Positions 17,892 to 26,723 of a DNA stretch of 64,000 bases are shown piece after piece. The translations under genes and the position numbers were made by a program. Below the pieces are notes generated by a model. The model had not been told where the DNA came from. It searched no databases and worked only from the letters and a program-made list of their open reading frames with translations. The DNA comes from Prevotella sp. tf2-5 (GTDB lineage: Bacteria > Bacteroidota > Bacteroidia > Bacteroidales > Bacteroidaceae), in assembly GCF_900115435.1 (NCBI RefSeq), contig NZ_FOWK01000004.1:124001-188000 (forward strand), given 5' to 3'. Numbering within the stretch: the stretch's first letter is position 1; each line of letters starts with the position of its first letter.

Positions 17892-18275
17892 ATGGAAGAA
17901 ATAAGTTTCAACGACTTGCCAAAGGTAATGTCGCAAGTTCTCGACAAGGTTGAAGGACTTGAAAAGGCTCTCAATGGGCTTAAAGACGAATTAGGTAGTA
18001 AAAGGAATCATGGTGATGGAAATGGACATATTCCAATGACCATTGATGAAGCCTGCGAATTTCTCAGGATGAAGAAGTCTACCATGTACTACAATTTAGA
18101 ACATGGCAATATCCCTGGCATCCGAAGAGGAAAGAAGTATATTCTTTTCAAGGATGAGCTTATTCACTGGCTTGAGGGAGGACGTACTAATTCTGATGCA
18201 GCGATGAGCGCAGAAGAGTTTAATGCCTCTATCATGGATTCACAAAAACGTAAACCTAAAATCTTCAAGTTATGA
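17892..18275 (+). CDS. small excisionase-like helix-turn-helix protein
   Basis: 127 residues. An N-terminal coiled segment (LPKVMSQVLDKVEGLEKALNGLKDELG) precedes a MerR/excisionase-type HTH (MTIDEACEFLRMKKSTMYYNLEHGNIPGIRRGKKYILFKDELIHWLE), the standard DNA-binding domain of Bacteroidetes mobile-element accessory proteins. Such proteins act as recombination directionality factors or repressors. Its stop overlaps the start of the DUF3987 gene by 4 bp. It could bind the GATAATC palindrome in front of its own operon, but that is a guess. Confidence 0.85.
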   Translation: MEEISFNDLPKVMSQVLDKVEGLEKALNGLKDELGSKRNHGDGNGHIPMTIDEACEFLRMKKSTMYYNLEHGNIPGIRRGKKYILFKDELIHWLEGGRTNSDAAMSAEEFNASIMDSQKRKPKIFKL

Positions 18276-19786
18276 GTGAGATGTTATTAAAGATTACAAA
18301 CATGGTCCGCGCAGAAGCGGATCATGTTTCCAAAACGAGTCTGCCGTTGGAAGTGTTCCCTCAACAGATTCAGAACATTATTTTTTTGTTAGCTCATTAT
18401 GAGAACTTCAACATCGAATATGTTGTAGCAATCATCCTTTCAGTTATAGCAACTGCTATAGGAAATGCTTGTCATATCCTCGTAAAAGGAAGCTGGGAGA
18501 TTAGTCCGTCAATCTACATGATGCTTATTGGAAGGCCAGGACTTGGCAAGACGCCTCCACTCAACTTCCTTTATAAGCCAATTCGTGAACGCGACAGGGT
18601 GAACTATCAGAAGTACAAAGAGGAATATGATACCTACAGAAAAGAACTGGCAGAAAGAAGGAATTGCAAAGGGGAAGATTGCTATTCGGAAATGATTGAC
18701 GAGCCAAATCTTATCACGACTGTTGTTTCTGATTTGACTCCAGAAGCCATGATGAGGGTTCATTACAACAATCCTCGTGGAATTGTCATTGTTGCCGATG
18801 AGATTCTTGCATTGTTCAATTCGGTTAAACGATATAGTAATAAGAACAACCTCATCGAGGACTTATTATCTGCATATAGTGGTCAAACCTTGAAGACAAT
18901 AAGAAAATCAGAATCCATTCCTATCCTTATCAACAATCCATGCATCAATTTGATTGGCTCTCTACAGACCGACTTACTATCTGAAGTGTTTTGTAAGTCC
19001 TACAAAGGAAATGGTTTACTTGATAGGTTCTTGTTCGTTTATCCTGAAAATAGGATGATCTCAAAATGGGTCAGGAGCAATCATGAGGAGACACGTCCTG
19101 ACATTCAATCCATGTGGGCAACTATTGTCAATAGAATAATGGATCTCCCCTGCCCTATTGATAATACTGACCATAGCATCAAGCCAAACGTTCTAAGAAT
19201 GAATGACGAGGCTGAGAAATATTTCTTTGATTGGCATAACCGTTTCGTTGATGAAGCTAACAGCATACAAGACGATTTGATGATGGACAGTAGACGAATG
19301 AAACTCGATGGAAATGCTGCCCGACTGGCTTTGGTTTTCCAAATCATGAAATGGGCTGCAGGTGAAGGAAACATGCTATGTGTTGATCTTGATTCCGTAA
19401 AGAGTGCAATCCGCATGATTGACTATTACGAAAACACCTACCAACGTATTCAGGACATAATCGTTTCTGGAAATCTGGAAACAGGTACTGACGACTGGCT
19501 GGCATACCTCAACCACCAATTCACTTCAAAAGAAGCATTGGAGATTGGTAAGCGGATGGGTATGTCTAGACGTTCCGTCTACTATGCGCTTGATAACTTG
19601 TGTAGTTTACAGCATCCTGTTATCATCAAGGTAAGACATGGCGTATATGAGAAAAAAGAACCTGCAAATACGAATGCACTTTGCACTTTTGCACTTTCCG
19701 ACAAAAGTGCTGACCAAGAGAGTATATGCGGCTCTTCAGACGATAGTGCAAAAAGTGCAAAGTGCAACCAACAAATAATTGGATAG
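18272..19786 (+). CDS. DUF3987 primase/helicase-associated ATPase
   Basis: A 504-residue DUF3987 protein, a P-loop family found in mobile elements next to primases. The phosphate-binding loop MLIGRPGLGKTPPLNF is at about residue 85, and a probable Walker B region is IVIVADEILALF at about residue 170. LIGSLQTDLLSEVF and LDRFLFVYPE are further conserved family blocks. It probably works with the toprim primase-like protein encoded 2 bp downstream during replication or transfer. A large inverted repeat of TGCACTTT units is embedded in its last 120 bases. Confidence 0.85.
   Translation: MSEMLLKITNMVRAEADHVSKTSLPLEVFPQQIQNIIFLLAHYENFNIEYVVAIILSVIATAIGNACHILVKGSWEISPSIYMMLIGRPGLGKTPPLNFLYKPIRERDRVNYQKYKEEYDTYRKELAERRNCKGEDCYSEMIDEPNLITTVVSDLTPEAMMRVHYNNPRGIVIVADEILALFNSVKRYSNKNNLIEDLLSAYSGQTLKTIRKSESIPILINNPCINLIGSLQTDLLSEVFCKSYKGNGLLDRFLFVYPENRMISKWVRSNHEETRPDIQSMWATIVNRIMDLPCPIDNTDHSIKPNVLRMNDEAEKYFFDWHNRFVDEANSIQDDLMMDSRRMKLDGNAARLALVFQIMKWAAGEGNMLCVDLDSVKSAIRMIDYYENTYQRIQDIIVSGNLETGTDDWLAYLNHQFTSKEALEIGKRMGMSRRSVYYALDNLCSLQHPVIIKVRHGVYEKKEPANTNALCTFALSDKSADQESICGSSDDSAKSAKCNQQIIG
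19675..19766. repeat. inverted repeat made of TGCACTTT iterons
   Basis: Three tandem TGCACTTT-type units at 19675-19695 face three inverted AAAGTGCA-type units at 19745-19766. The two 21-22-base arms match except for one extra base. They are separated by 49 bases and lie in the coding end of the DUF3987 gene. The array could be an iteron-like replication origin or a hairpin controlling expression of the primase gene. Confidence 0.6.
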
Positions 19787-19788
19787 CT

Positions 19789-20808
19789 ATGAGTGAATAT
19801 AGATTTCATCTCCAAAAATATAAGCAAGGCAACAAACTGTCCTGTCCTGAATGCGGAATGAAGAAATGCTTCGTGAAGTACATTGACGAAGAAGGCAAGA
19901 TTATCTTCCCAGATTCTGTCGGCAAATGTGATCATGTCAACCGTTGTGGATATCACTATACTCCGAAAGAGTATTTTCATGACCACCCTGACTTAAAGCC
20001 TGAGTCCGATGACTGTTTCAGTCCTGGCGACCATATCAAGAAAGCCGTTGCAACGCCTGTTCAACCTTCATTTATCCCATCAGAGATAATGGAGCAGACA
20101 TTGACACACTATGATATCAACCCACTCCATCGTTTCCTATGTGGAACCATTGGGCAGAAAGAGACAGGCAGACTCTTTAAACTTTATAAGGTGGGAACCT
20201 CAAAGAAATGGGAAGGCTCGACTATCTTCTGGCAGATTGATTCTACTGGGCGTGTCCGAACAGGAAAGATTATGAACTACAATCCTCAGAATGGTCATCG
20301 CATCAAGGAGCCACAAAGTTATGTCACCTGGGTTCATGCCGTTATGAAGACAGAAGGCTATCATCTGAAGCAGTGTCTCTTTGGCGAACATCTGCTTTCT
20401 GAGCACACTGATAAGAAGGTCATGTTGGTTGAGAGTGAGAAGACTGCAATCATAGCCTCACACTTCATGCCAGATTTCCTTTGGTTGGCAACGGGTGGCA
20501 TGAACGGTTGTTTCAACTCTGATGCGATGCAAGTTCTGAGAAATAGAGACGTTATTCTAATGCCTGACCTCGGTGCTTCGAATGAGTGGCACAATAAAGC
20601 AGAATTGCTTAAGCCGATTTGCAAGAGCATCTGTGTTAGTGATGTTCTCGAAAAATGCGCGACCGAAGAGCAGTGCAATGGCGGTTTGGATATTGCAGAC
20701 TTTTTGTTGATGGAAGAGACGGCACAGATGATACTCCAACAGATGATCAGAAACAATCCTGCAGTTCAACTGCTCATTGATATATTCCAACTTGAAATAG
20801 TCGAATAG
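19789..20808 (+). CDS. toprim primase-like protein with CHC2-type zinc finger (DUF6371-like)
   Basis: 339 residues. The N-terminus has a zinc-ribbon pattern (CPECGMKKC ... KCDHVNRCGYHYTP) as in primases. A middle region FWQIDSTGRVRTGKIMNY is followed by a toprim-like domain (KVMLVESEKTAIIASHF ... VILMPDLGASNEW). I chose the ATG at 19789, 2 bp after the DUF3987 stop. It is clearly related to the cargo primase at 35977-37065, sharing FWQID, LFGxHL and VESEKTA. It is probably the initiating primase of the element. Confidence 0.82.
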   Translation: MSEYRFHLQKYKQGNKLSCPECGMKKCFVKYIDEEGKIIFPDSVGKCDHVNRCGYHYTPKEYFHDHPDLKPESDDCFSPGDHIKKAVATPVQPSFIPSEIMEQTLTHYDINPLHRFLCGTIGQKETGRLFKLYKVGTSKKWEGSTIFWQIDSTGRVRTGKIMNYNPQNGHRIKEPQSYVTWVHAVMKTEGYHLKQCLFGEHLLSEHTDKKVMLVESEKTAIIASHFMPDFLWLATGGMNGCFNSDAMQVLRNRDVILMPDLGASNEWHNKAELLKPICKSICVSDVLEKCATEEQCNGGLDIADFLLMEETAQMILQQMIRNNPAVQLLIDIFQLEIVE

Positions 20809-20948
20809 AAAGAGCTTGCTCTACATAGGACTCAAAAAAGTCCATAACACAATAAGGACTTTTCACCCTATAGGTCGAAAGTCCCTTGGGAGCCAGTCCC
20901 AAGTGTGTAAAAAAGAGCAAGCTCACAAACAAAAACAATAGAATTAAA
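20809..20948. other. candidate origin of transfer (oriT)
   Basis: The gap before the relaxase gene is packed with inverted repeats. GAGCTTGCTCT (20812-20822) pairs with AGAGCAAGCTC (20914-20924) and encloses the region. AAAAGTCC (20836-20843) pairs with GGACTTTT (20856-20863), and CTTGGGA (20885-20891) with TCCCAAG (20897-20903). MobV elements carry oriT immediately upstream of mob. No nick site can be assigned. Confidence 0.6.
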
Positions 20949-22508
20949 ATGGATATAGAACAGAAACAAGCCATGCATGTTGAGCCAGGAAAATCGTTTG
21001 GTTCAGCAGAGGCAAATGAGAATGAAAGACGTTGGGATGACCAGAAAATAGATACGAAAAACCTGGTTCCAACCAATCATTATGACAAGACGAGGATGCA
21101 TTTAAACTTCGAAATCGGTGAAGACAGGAAGGTGCATCCACTAGGTTATCATAAGCAAAATCTCGACAAAAGATTAGAGAAAAGGCTAACAAAATTAGGG
21201 TGGCACCCATTCAAAAAAGACAGCAAAATCCAACCGAATTGCTGTGCAAAATTCATCTTTGGCGGAGACCATGACAGGACATTGGAGATGGCTTTTGGCA
21301 GCCAAGAAGTTAACTTGGACAAAGAGGCAGACAACAGCCACCTTCAGCGTTGTGAAGAAATCGAGCACTGGGCATTGGACGTTTATTCATGGTGTGCTAA
21401 ACGATATGGGCAAGAAAATATCATTGGTTTCCAAGTTCATTTGGACGAGACTTCACCCCACATCCATGCCCTGATTGTCCCTGTTGGAGAACGTGGAAAA
21501 GACAAGCATCCATGCGTCATGTGGTCTGCAAAATTTGGCAAAAACATCTACGAATATGGTAAGATCCTTAGGGATATGCACACCTCTCTTTATGAAGAAG
21601 TCGGCAAGAAATATGGCTTGGAGAGAGGTGACAGTGTGCGTGGTCGTGATGTTAAACATCTGAACAAAACAGAATATATTCGGAAACTTAACAAGGAAAT
21701 CAAGGAGAAAGAGAAAGCCATCAAAGGGCTTCAGACCATGATCTCCAATCTGGAAAAAGAAAGGGCTAACTTGAATCGAGAAAGCGATAATCTTAAGTGG
21801 GAGTTGATGATGAAAAAAGGTAATGCCAAGCAGATTGAGGAAAGAAAAGCTGCCATTGAAAGAGATTTGGAAGAAGTAAAACAGAAAATCAACGACAAGA
21901 ATCAGAAACTGATTTCTGTAGAAAAAGAGCTATTCCATAAGCAAGAAGAACTGGATGCAATGTCTGCTGACGTGAAGAAAGCATACACCATCAGAAAGCC
22001 TATACAAAGCGTTGGAGGGTCATACACCATACCAAAAATCACATCAAAACCGCCTACATTTGGGGCTGACAGTTGGGTTGCAAAGCAGAACGAAATGATT
22101 AAAGAGGCCTTCAAAGATACTGTTCAAAAGATGGCTGCCACATACCAAACTGAAGCCAACCGACAGATAGAAGAGGCTCAAAAAAACGTCATTTATGACT
22201 ATAGTGAGCTACACCATCTTCGTGCCGACAACCAGCACTTGTCTGCAGAGAATCAAGAATTGAATTCTCAACTTTACACGCTCCTTGATCAGTTTAGTAC
22301 GCCAAATCTTCGTAGTGCTGTTCTTGCACTTGCCAATAACATCATTAATGATCCGAATTACTCTTCAGGAGGTGGTGGCGGAGATTCTTCTGACTTGCGA
22401 TGGGATGGCCGTAAGCCAGGTGAAGATGAGGACTCTTTTGCCCGCCGTTGTCTGCTTTATGCATCCCTGCAGGTGGCCAGAAATCGGAAGAAAGGATTAC
22501 ATCGTTAA
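20949..22508 (+). CDS. MobV (Mob/Pre) family relaxase
   Basis: A 519-residue mobilization protein that should nick oriT and pilot the strand into a recipient. The N-terminal domain contains the MobV metal-binding signature QVHLDETSPHIHALIVPV with histidines at about 164, 171 and 173. A long coiled coil (about 240-345) and a second helical segment occupy the C-terminal half, which ends in a Gly-rich linker and a basic tail. I used the ATG at 20949 rather than an earlier in-frame start inside the oriT repeats. It needs a conjugative helper encoded elsewhere. Confidence 0.92.
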   Translation: MDIEQKQAMHVEPGKSFGSAEANENERRWDDQKIDTKNLVPTNHYDKTRMHLNFEIGEDRKVHPLGYHKQNLDKRLEKRLTKLGWHPFKKDSKIQPNCCAKFIFGGDHDRTLEMAFGSQEVNLDKEADNSHLQRCEEIEHWALDVYSWCAKRYGQENIIGFQVHLDETSPHIHALIVPVGERGKDKHPCVMWSAKFGKNIYEYGKILRDMHTSLYEEVGKKYGLERGDSVRGRDVKHLNKTEYIRKLNKEIKEKEKAIKGLQTMISNLEKERANLNRESDNLKWELMMKKGNAKQIEERKAAIERDLEEVKQKINDKNQKLISVEKELFHKQEELDAMSADVKKAYTIRKPIQSVGGSYTIPKITSKPPTFGADSWVAKQNEMIKEAFKDTVQKMAATYQTEANRQIEEAQKNVIYDYSELHHLRADNQHLSAENQELNSQLYTLLDQFSTPNLRSAVLALANNIINDPNYSSGGGGGDSSDLRWDGRKPGEDEDSFARRCLLYASLQVARNRKKGLHR

Positions 22509-22527
22509 GCATGTATCTATCGGAATA

Positions 22528-22554
22528 GATGTCGAGAATATATTTCTTGACATC
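22528..22554 (+). terminator. hairpin after the relaxase gene
   Basis: GATGTCGAGAA pairs with TTCTTGACATC with a single G-T wobble, 20 bases after the mob stop, followed by TATTTG. It lies between converging transcripts. Confidence 0.55.
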
Positions 22555-22612
22555 TATTTGTTCGAGGTTACAGTCAATACCTAAATTAAATTTATTACAA
22601 TAATACAATACT

Positions 22613-23455
22613 CTATTCATCCCGAATAATGATCTTACCACCATCTTTCCCAAATATATCGTCACCGATTACCTTTATAGAAGCAGGGACAGACAAAATC
22701 AAGTAACCCTCATGAAACAAAAATGCCTGGTCACAGATGGTCAATGTCCCTTCTGGAACGAAATATTCATTATCTGTAAAACCTTTACGGGCATAAAGCA
22801 GACGCTTTCTGTCAATTGTATAGACCACGTCTTTATCATCAATGATCACCTCATCATCAGACCATGATTCATTGGGATCCAATTCCTCTGGGACATACGG
22901 TTTGTCCCAGAAACAGATTGCCCCTACCGTGTCTGAACCACCTAGAATAGCATCAAATGACTCCTCCGGGCAGGTATATGGTATGTAAAGGCATTCAAGT
23001 TTGTCACAACCGACAAAAGCCAGTTTCTCAACTGTTTCTGTACCCTCCCTAATCTTGTAGTTCTTAACATCTGCACATTTTAGCAGACATTTCCCGTCTT
23101 TACTATACACTGCCCCGAACTCATCAACAAAGCCATTGGCAATTTCCTCCTCCAGTTCATCACTACGAACACAGTTCTCCGGATAAGGCCAATTCCAGTA
23201 ATTCACCTTCAAGCCCTTTGGAGCATAACGCATGGCATCATTGCTCATAGGATAATCCGTATACCATTCAACAGTATAAGGGATATCAATTTCTTTAAGA
23301 TTGGGTCGATCCTTAAAAGCCTTATTATCAATTTCCTCAACACCTTCTGGGACTCGATATCGTGAAACATCTGGAACCTTTAAAAGAGTCTTTCCGTCAA
23401 GGGATATGATAGCTCCATCCTCATCATATAGGTTTCTATAAATTATACCTTCCAT
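22613..23455 (-). CDS. BspA-like leucine-rich-repeat protein (LRR_5), cytoplasmic
   Basis: 280 residues with no signal peptide. Repeated units of the BspA type are visible: LLKVPDVSRYRVPEGVEEIDNKAFKDRPNLKEIDIP, LLKCADVKNYKIREGTETVEKLAFVGCDKLECLYIP, and YFVPEGTLTICDQAFLFHEGYLILSVP. It ends KIIIRDE. It is a paralogue of the protein at 52420-53337, which ends VINIRDE. It is last in the minus-strand operon WG - AAA+ - GNAT - LRR and its start overlaps the acetyltransferase by 20 bp. LRR_5 domains bind proteins, so an adaptor for the AAA+ protein is plausible. Confidence 0.8.
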   Translation of the reverse strand: MEGIIYRNLYDEDGAIISLDGKTLLKVPDVSRYRVPEGVEEIDNKAFKDRPNLKEIDIPYTVEWYTDYPMSNDAMRYAPKGLKVNYWNWPYPENCVRSDELEEEIANGFVDEFGAVYSKDGKCLLKCADVKNYKIREGTETVEKLAFVGCDKLECLYIPYTCPEESFDAILGGSDTVGAICFWDKPYVPEELDPNESWSDDEVIIDDKDVVYTIDRKRLLYARKGFTDNEYFVPEGTLTICDQAFLFHEGYLILSVPASIKVIGDDIFGKDGGKIIIRDE

Positions 23456-23990
23456 TGCAAATAAGTGAATTAATAAACATATTGACCTTATTAAGCATGG
23501 CCATCAGTTCAATATAACCGATTCCATAACCGTTCATATGAATATCGTATCGATGATAATCTTCATCTGGATATGGTATCTTCTGATCTACATAGCCGTT
23601 TCTGACATAAAACCACTTTCTTCTGAGACATTCCTCATAGTCATCATTGTCCGGGTGAGGTGTAAAGATGGTCAGAGCTATGGGGCGATTGCCTTGAATC
23701 TCCCGTAGATACTTCAATAATGCTGTTCCGTAGCCCTTATCCTGAAAGTCAGGCTCAATGGCGAGATAATAGATGAAAGAACCTTGAAAGAAGTTTATCA
23801 CATAAGTATAGCCAACAAACACACTATTATCCTCAACTGCAACAAAGTCCACTGATGCGCCATTATATAACCCTGCAAGGAAGTGAAGATTCGCAGTTGT
23901 TTCTGCCGAAGGGAACACCTTTATGTTCAGCTCCTCTATTTTGGAGTTGAGTTCCAAATCATCTTCTCTAACTTTTCTAAATGTAATCAT
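23436..23990 (-). CDS. GNAT-family N-acetyltransferase
   Basis: 184 residues of the GNAT fold, which transfers an acyl group from acyl-CoA to an amine. The CoA-binding motif A is clear: FIYYLAIEPDFQDKGYGTALLKYL (Q-x-x-G-x-G/A as QDKGYG, about residues 82-87). VFVGYTYVI forms the preceding strand. The acceptor cannot be predicted. It lies between the AAA+ gene (12 bp upstream) and the LRR gene (20-bp overlap) in the operon reading from 26522. The second AAA+/LRR cassette near 51-53 kb lacks this acetyltransferase. Confidence 0.88.
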   Translation of the reverse strand: MITFRKVREDDLELNSKIEELNIKVFPSAETTANLHFLAGLYNGASVDFVAVEDNSVFVGYTYVINFFQGSFIYYLAIEPDFQDKGYGTALLKYLREIQGNRPIALTIFTPHPDNDDYEECLRRKWFYVRNGYVDQKIPYPDEDYHRYDIHMNGYGIGYIELMAMLNKVNMFINSLICNGRYNL

Positions 23991-24002
23991 TTTGCTCCTT
24001 CT

Positions 24003-25742
24003 TTATATAAAACCTATATGTGCTCCGCCTTTCTTCACAATTTTCTCTTCGCGGCAGTATTGCTCAATTTTCTCATCGGTCACATAATCATTCCCATAAA
24101 GAATGCTCTCTATATCACACTTACGGGTAATATTCTCAATCTGTCCTCCGCTAAAATCATAGGCAGAGGCCAGTTTATCAGCGGTCTTTTCAGAGAGTTC
24201 CGGTAGCATAGACTGCCATATTTTGGTGCGCTGAGCCAATTCGGGTTTCTCAAATTTTACCTTGTAGAGGAAGCGTCGCTCAAAGGCATCATCCATGTTC
24301 TGTACCAAGTTTGTCGTTGCGATCATAATACCGTCCAGCGTTTCCATCTCTTGTAGAATGATGTTCTGAATGGAGTTCTCCATCTTGTCAACAGAACGCT
24401 CAGCACCCTCCTTTCGTTTACCGATGACAGCATCTGCCTCATTGAAGAGAAGGATAGGAACTTTCTTGGAATTCTTAGCGACAGCACGATAGCGGTCAAA
24501 AATAGCCTTGATATTCTTCTCGCTCTCGCCTACCCACATACTCTTCACCTGCGAGATATTCACCTGCATGATATCACGGCCAGTCTTTTTAGCCATCTGG
24601 AGCACACTCTCAGTCTTTCCTGTGCCAGGTTCGCCATAGAACAGACAGGCAAAGCCCTGACGCCGTCCTTTTTCCTTCAGGCGGTTACATATACTCATAT
24701 AATGCCCCTCATCAAGCAACTCAGCCAGTCCTTCAAGTTGGTGCATGACCTCGTCATTAAAGAACAGCTCTTTGGCTACTATACTATCGCTCCGCACCAC
24801 GTCACAACCTTTGTTCTCTGGCTGCTTGATGTCAAACTCTTGAAGGAGTGTTTCACGTGCTTTGGCTGTCAATTGATATTCGTCTTTATCTTTGAAACCT
24901 TCAGAAAAAGCGTTTTCTACCCAACCTTCCCTAACCAGAAAGTGCCTTCCTTCGGACATGGCTCTGTCAAAATTATACTTCTGATGCTGTGCATCAAACA
25001 AGAAGACAAGATGACTCATAGGGATATTAACTGTTCCGCATAATACCAGATGACGACACATGTGAGTAACTACAGCCTCACTTTCTGCTGACATGCCAAT
25101 ATTACGTAGAGCCTTTACATATGAAAGATCCGGATTTTCATCCATCAGCCGTTCTATCTCTTCAAACATCAGTTCTGAAGAGAGTTCATCCTCATGGCGC
25201 AGATGGGTGATATCATAAAAATGCTGGAAGAACTGAATTCCAGAGGCATTCTTGTATGACTTACGTTGGAACGGCTCATTCTTAGCGAGGCTTTCCAGAA
25301 ATGATTGGGTCACGGCATAGTCATAACTTCCATTCATGTTATTTCTTATCATGCGAAGCATACCTTTCCTTACCAAGTCATCCACCTCTCCTTTATACTG
25401 TAGCACTTGTACGCTGTTACAATCAAGGTATCGAGCGACATCCGCGAAGTCGGACTTATTGCCTGAGGCACTCGACTCCGCGAAAAGAGCCAGTAGCACA
25501 GCCTGTATCTTAGTGATGCCCTGACGTTCTGAAAGGAAGGTAATAAAACGATCTGCCTTCTCAAAGAATAAAGAACTCAGCTCCGAATCCTCAGCAAGGG
25601 TTACAATGAGATCCACTGCTGACAACATGGTTAGTTCTTCATTCTCATCAATAAAGTCAGGAGTCAGTTCCTGTTCCATCTCTGCCTTTTCCTGTATTTT
25701 AAGTTTGCGTAGTGGCTTTCTTATTTTCTTGCCTCTTATCAT
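24003..25742 (-). CDS. AAA+ ATPase, paralogue 1 of the duplicated cassette
   Basis: 579 residues. The first 340 form a helical region unlike known domains. The C-terminal 230 are an AAA+ module of the CDC48/spastin-like type: Walker A FYGEPGTGKTES at about 367, Walker B region PILLFNEADAVIGKR, sensor IATTN and arginine finger DAFERRFLYKVKF. The Walker B aspartate is replaced by asparagine (FNEAD), as in the paralogue at 50655-52409. The proteins align end to end, including the final IGFI. It likely remodels or unfolds a protein substrate. It is 3 bp after the WG gene in the same operon. Confidence 0.88.
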   Translation of the reverse strand: MIRGKKIRKPLRKLKIQEKAEMEQELTPDFIDENEELTMLSAVDLIVTLAEDSELSSLFFEKADRFITFLSERQGITKIQAVLLALFAESSASGNKSDFADVARYLDCNSVQVLQYKGEVDDLVRKGMLRMIRNNMNGSYDYAVTQSFLESLAKNEPFQRKSYKNASGIQFFQHFYDITHLRHEDELSSELMFEEIERLMDENPDLSYVKALRNIGMSAESEAVVTHMCRHLVLCGTVNIPMSHLVFLFDAQHQKYNFDRAMSEGRHFLVREGWVENAFSEGFKDKDEYQLTAKARETLLQEFDIKQPENKGCDVVRSDSIVAKELFFNDEVMHQLEGLAELLDEGHYMSICNRLKEKGRRQGFACLFYGEPGTGKTESVLQMAKKTGRDIMQVNISQVKSMWVGESEKNIKAIFDRYRAVAKNSKKVPILLFNEADAVIGKRKEGAERSVDKMENSIQNIILQEMETLDGIMIATTNLVQNMDDAFERRFLYKVKFEKPELAQRTKIWQSMLPELSEKTADKLASAYDFSGGQIENITRKCDIESILYGNDYVTDEKIEQYCREEKIVKKGGAHIGFI

Positions 25743-25745
25743 ATC

Positions 25746-26522
25746 TCAGTCTTTAAAAAATGTATCTGGATTGTACTCCCCAACGAGATACCCCTCATAG
25801 TCGATGGCTTCCTCGCATGTCATAAAATCACCTGATTCGTTGATGACACCTTCCACATCGTCTTTTGTGACAGTGCAGGGCTGCTCCATATCAACAAATT
25901 CAACCTTGTCATATTGAGGAGCAATATAGAGGTCATTACATGTTCTGTCAAGAAGGCCGTACTTGTTACCTGACCTAATCACAAGACATCGTCCGTTAGC
26001 ATGCGTTATTTCATCAAGCATACAAGGGGCAATTACATGTCCATCCTTGCCTATAATCCCAAGTTTACCGTCTTTCTTGACAGTGTAATAAGGTTCTATG
26101 AGCATATATGAGATGGAGTCGTAGACAAAAGGAGTCAGTGCCTCGCCACTACCATCTGGCTTTACCAGTCCTGCCTTTCCGTTCAGTTTTGCAACCCGAG
26201 GAATGTTTCCGCAATATATTTTGTGACAAAGTTCACCTATACCGTCATACTTCGCGGGCAAGAGTACCTTACCAGTCGCATCCTTTGTGCCATATTTTCC
26301 ATTTTTCTCAAAAATGGTGTCATACCAGTCGTAACGGTCAATGTATTGGGATCGAATCATCACTAAGTCATAGGAAGAACGACGATTTCCCTCTATCACC
26401 TCATCATTCTCTTCTGCTTTCTCTATATCATCAATAATATTATCCAGTTTCTTAACGAACTGGAGATTCTTCACTGTAGCCTTTGGCTTGTTCACCACGA
26501 TTGTCGCACTCTTTACACTCAT
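25746..26522 (-). CDS. WG-repeat protein
   Basis: 258 residues, first gene of the minus-strand operon. WG-type beta repeats are visible: YDTIFEKNGKYGTKDATGKVLLPAKYDGI, RVAKLNGKAGLVKPDGSGEALTPFVYDSI, YYTVKKDGKLGIIGKDGHVIAPCMLDEI and CLVIRSGNKYGLLDRTCNDLYIAPQYDKV. There is no signal peptide, so it is cytoplasmic. I chose the ATG at 26522; a TTG at 26576 would lie inside the -7 box. WG repeats are thought to be protein-binding scaffolds. It is controlled by the KTATA-N2-TATAm operator 27 bp upstream of its -7 box. Confidence 0.82.
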   Translation of the reverse strand: MSVKSATIVVNKPKATVKNLQFVKKLDNIIDDIEKAEENDEVIEGNRRSSYDLVMIRSQYIDRYDWYDTIFEKNGKYGTKDATGKVLLPAKYDGIGELCHKIYCGNIPRVAKLNGKAGLVKPDGSGEALTPFVYDSISYMLIEPYYTVKKDGKLGIIGKDGHVIAPCMLDEITHANGRCLVIRSGNKYGLLDRTCNDLYIAPQYDKVEFVDMEQPCTVTKDDVEGVINESGDFMTCEEAIDYEGYLVGEYNPDTFFKD

Positions 26523-26573
26523 GTTTATATTCTTTTTAATTACTATCCTTGGTGAGTCCTCGGATTTCTGTGG

Positions 26574-26622
26574 CAAAGATAAGACAAAAAATATGTATAT
26601 GGTCTGGAGTTATAGGTATAAC
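26574..26622 (-). promoter_or_regulatory. cargo-regulon promoter: GTTATA-GG-TATAAC operator plus TATCTTTG
   Basis: The palindrome GTTATA-GG-TATAAC (26609-26622) is separated by exactly 27 bp from the minus-strand -7 box TATCTTTG (26574-26581). It drives the WG/AAA+/GNAT/LRR operon. There is no TTTG -33 box. Confidence 0.75.
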
Positions 26623-26649
26623 ATATACTCTTCAATTATTTACATTTCT

Positions 26650-26698
26650 GTTATACATATAACAAAACAGGTAATACAAATACTATTAATTATCTTTG
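26650..26698 (+). promoter_or_regulatory. cargo-regulon promoter: GTTATA-CA-TATAAC operator plus TATCTTTG
   Basis: The palindrome at 26650-26663 is followed after 27 bp by TATCTTTG (26691-26698). It drives the zincin gene and is back to back with the previous operator. Confidence 0.75.
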
Positions 26699-26723
26699 CC
26701 ATAAAATTAAAAGTAACATCAAT

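Larger units (their letters stand above)
13321..22560 (+). mobile_element. integrative mobilizable element backbone (integrase, replication-like module, oriT, MobV)
   Basis: All genes run on the plus strand from directly after mnmE: HTH-array protein, tyrosine recombinase, membrane protein, small HTH protein, DUF3987 protein, toprim primase-like protein, then MobV relaxase. This set is typical of Bacteroidetes mobilizable elements that excise with their own integrase and need a helper for mating. No conjugation (tra) genes are present. The right-hand limit given is only the end of the relaxase transcript. The accessory genes that follow may be cargo of the same element, but no right attachment site was seen. 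Confidence 0.75.
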
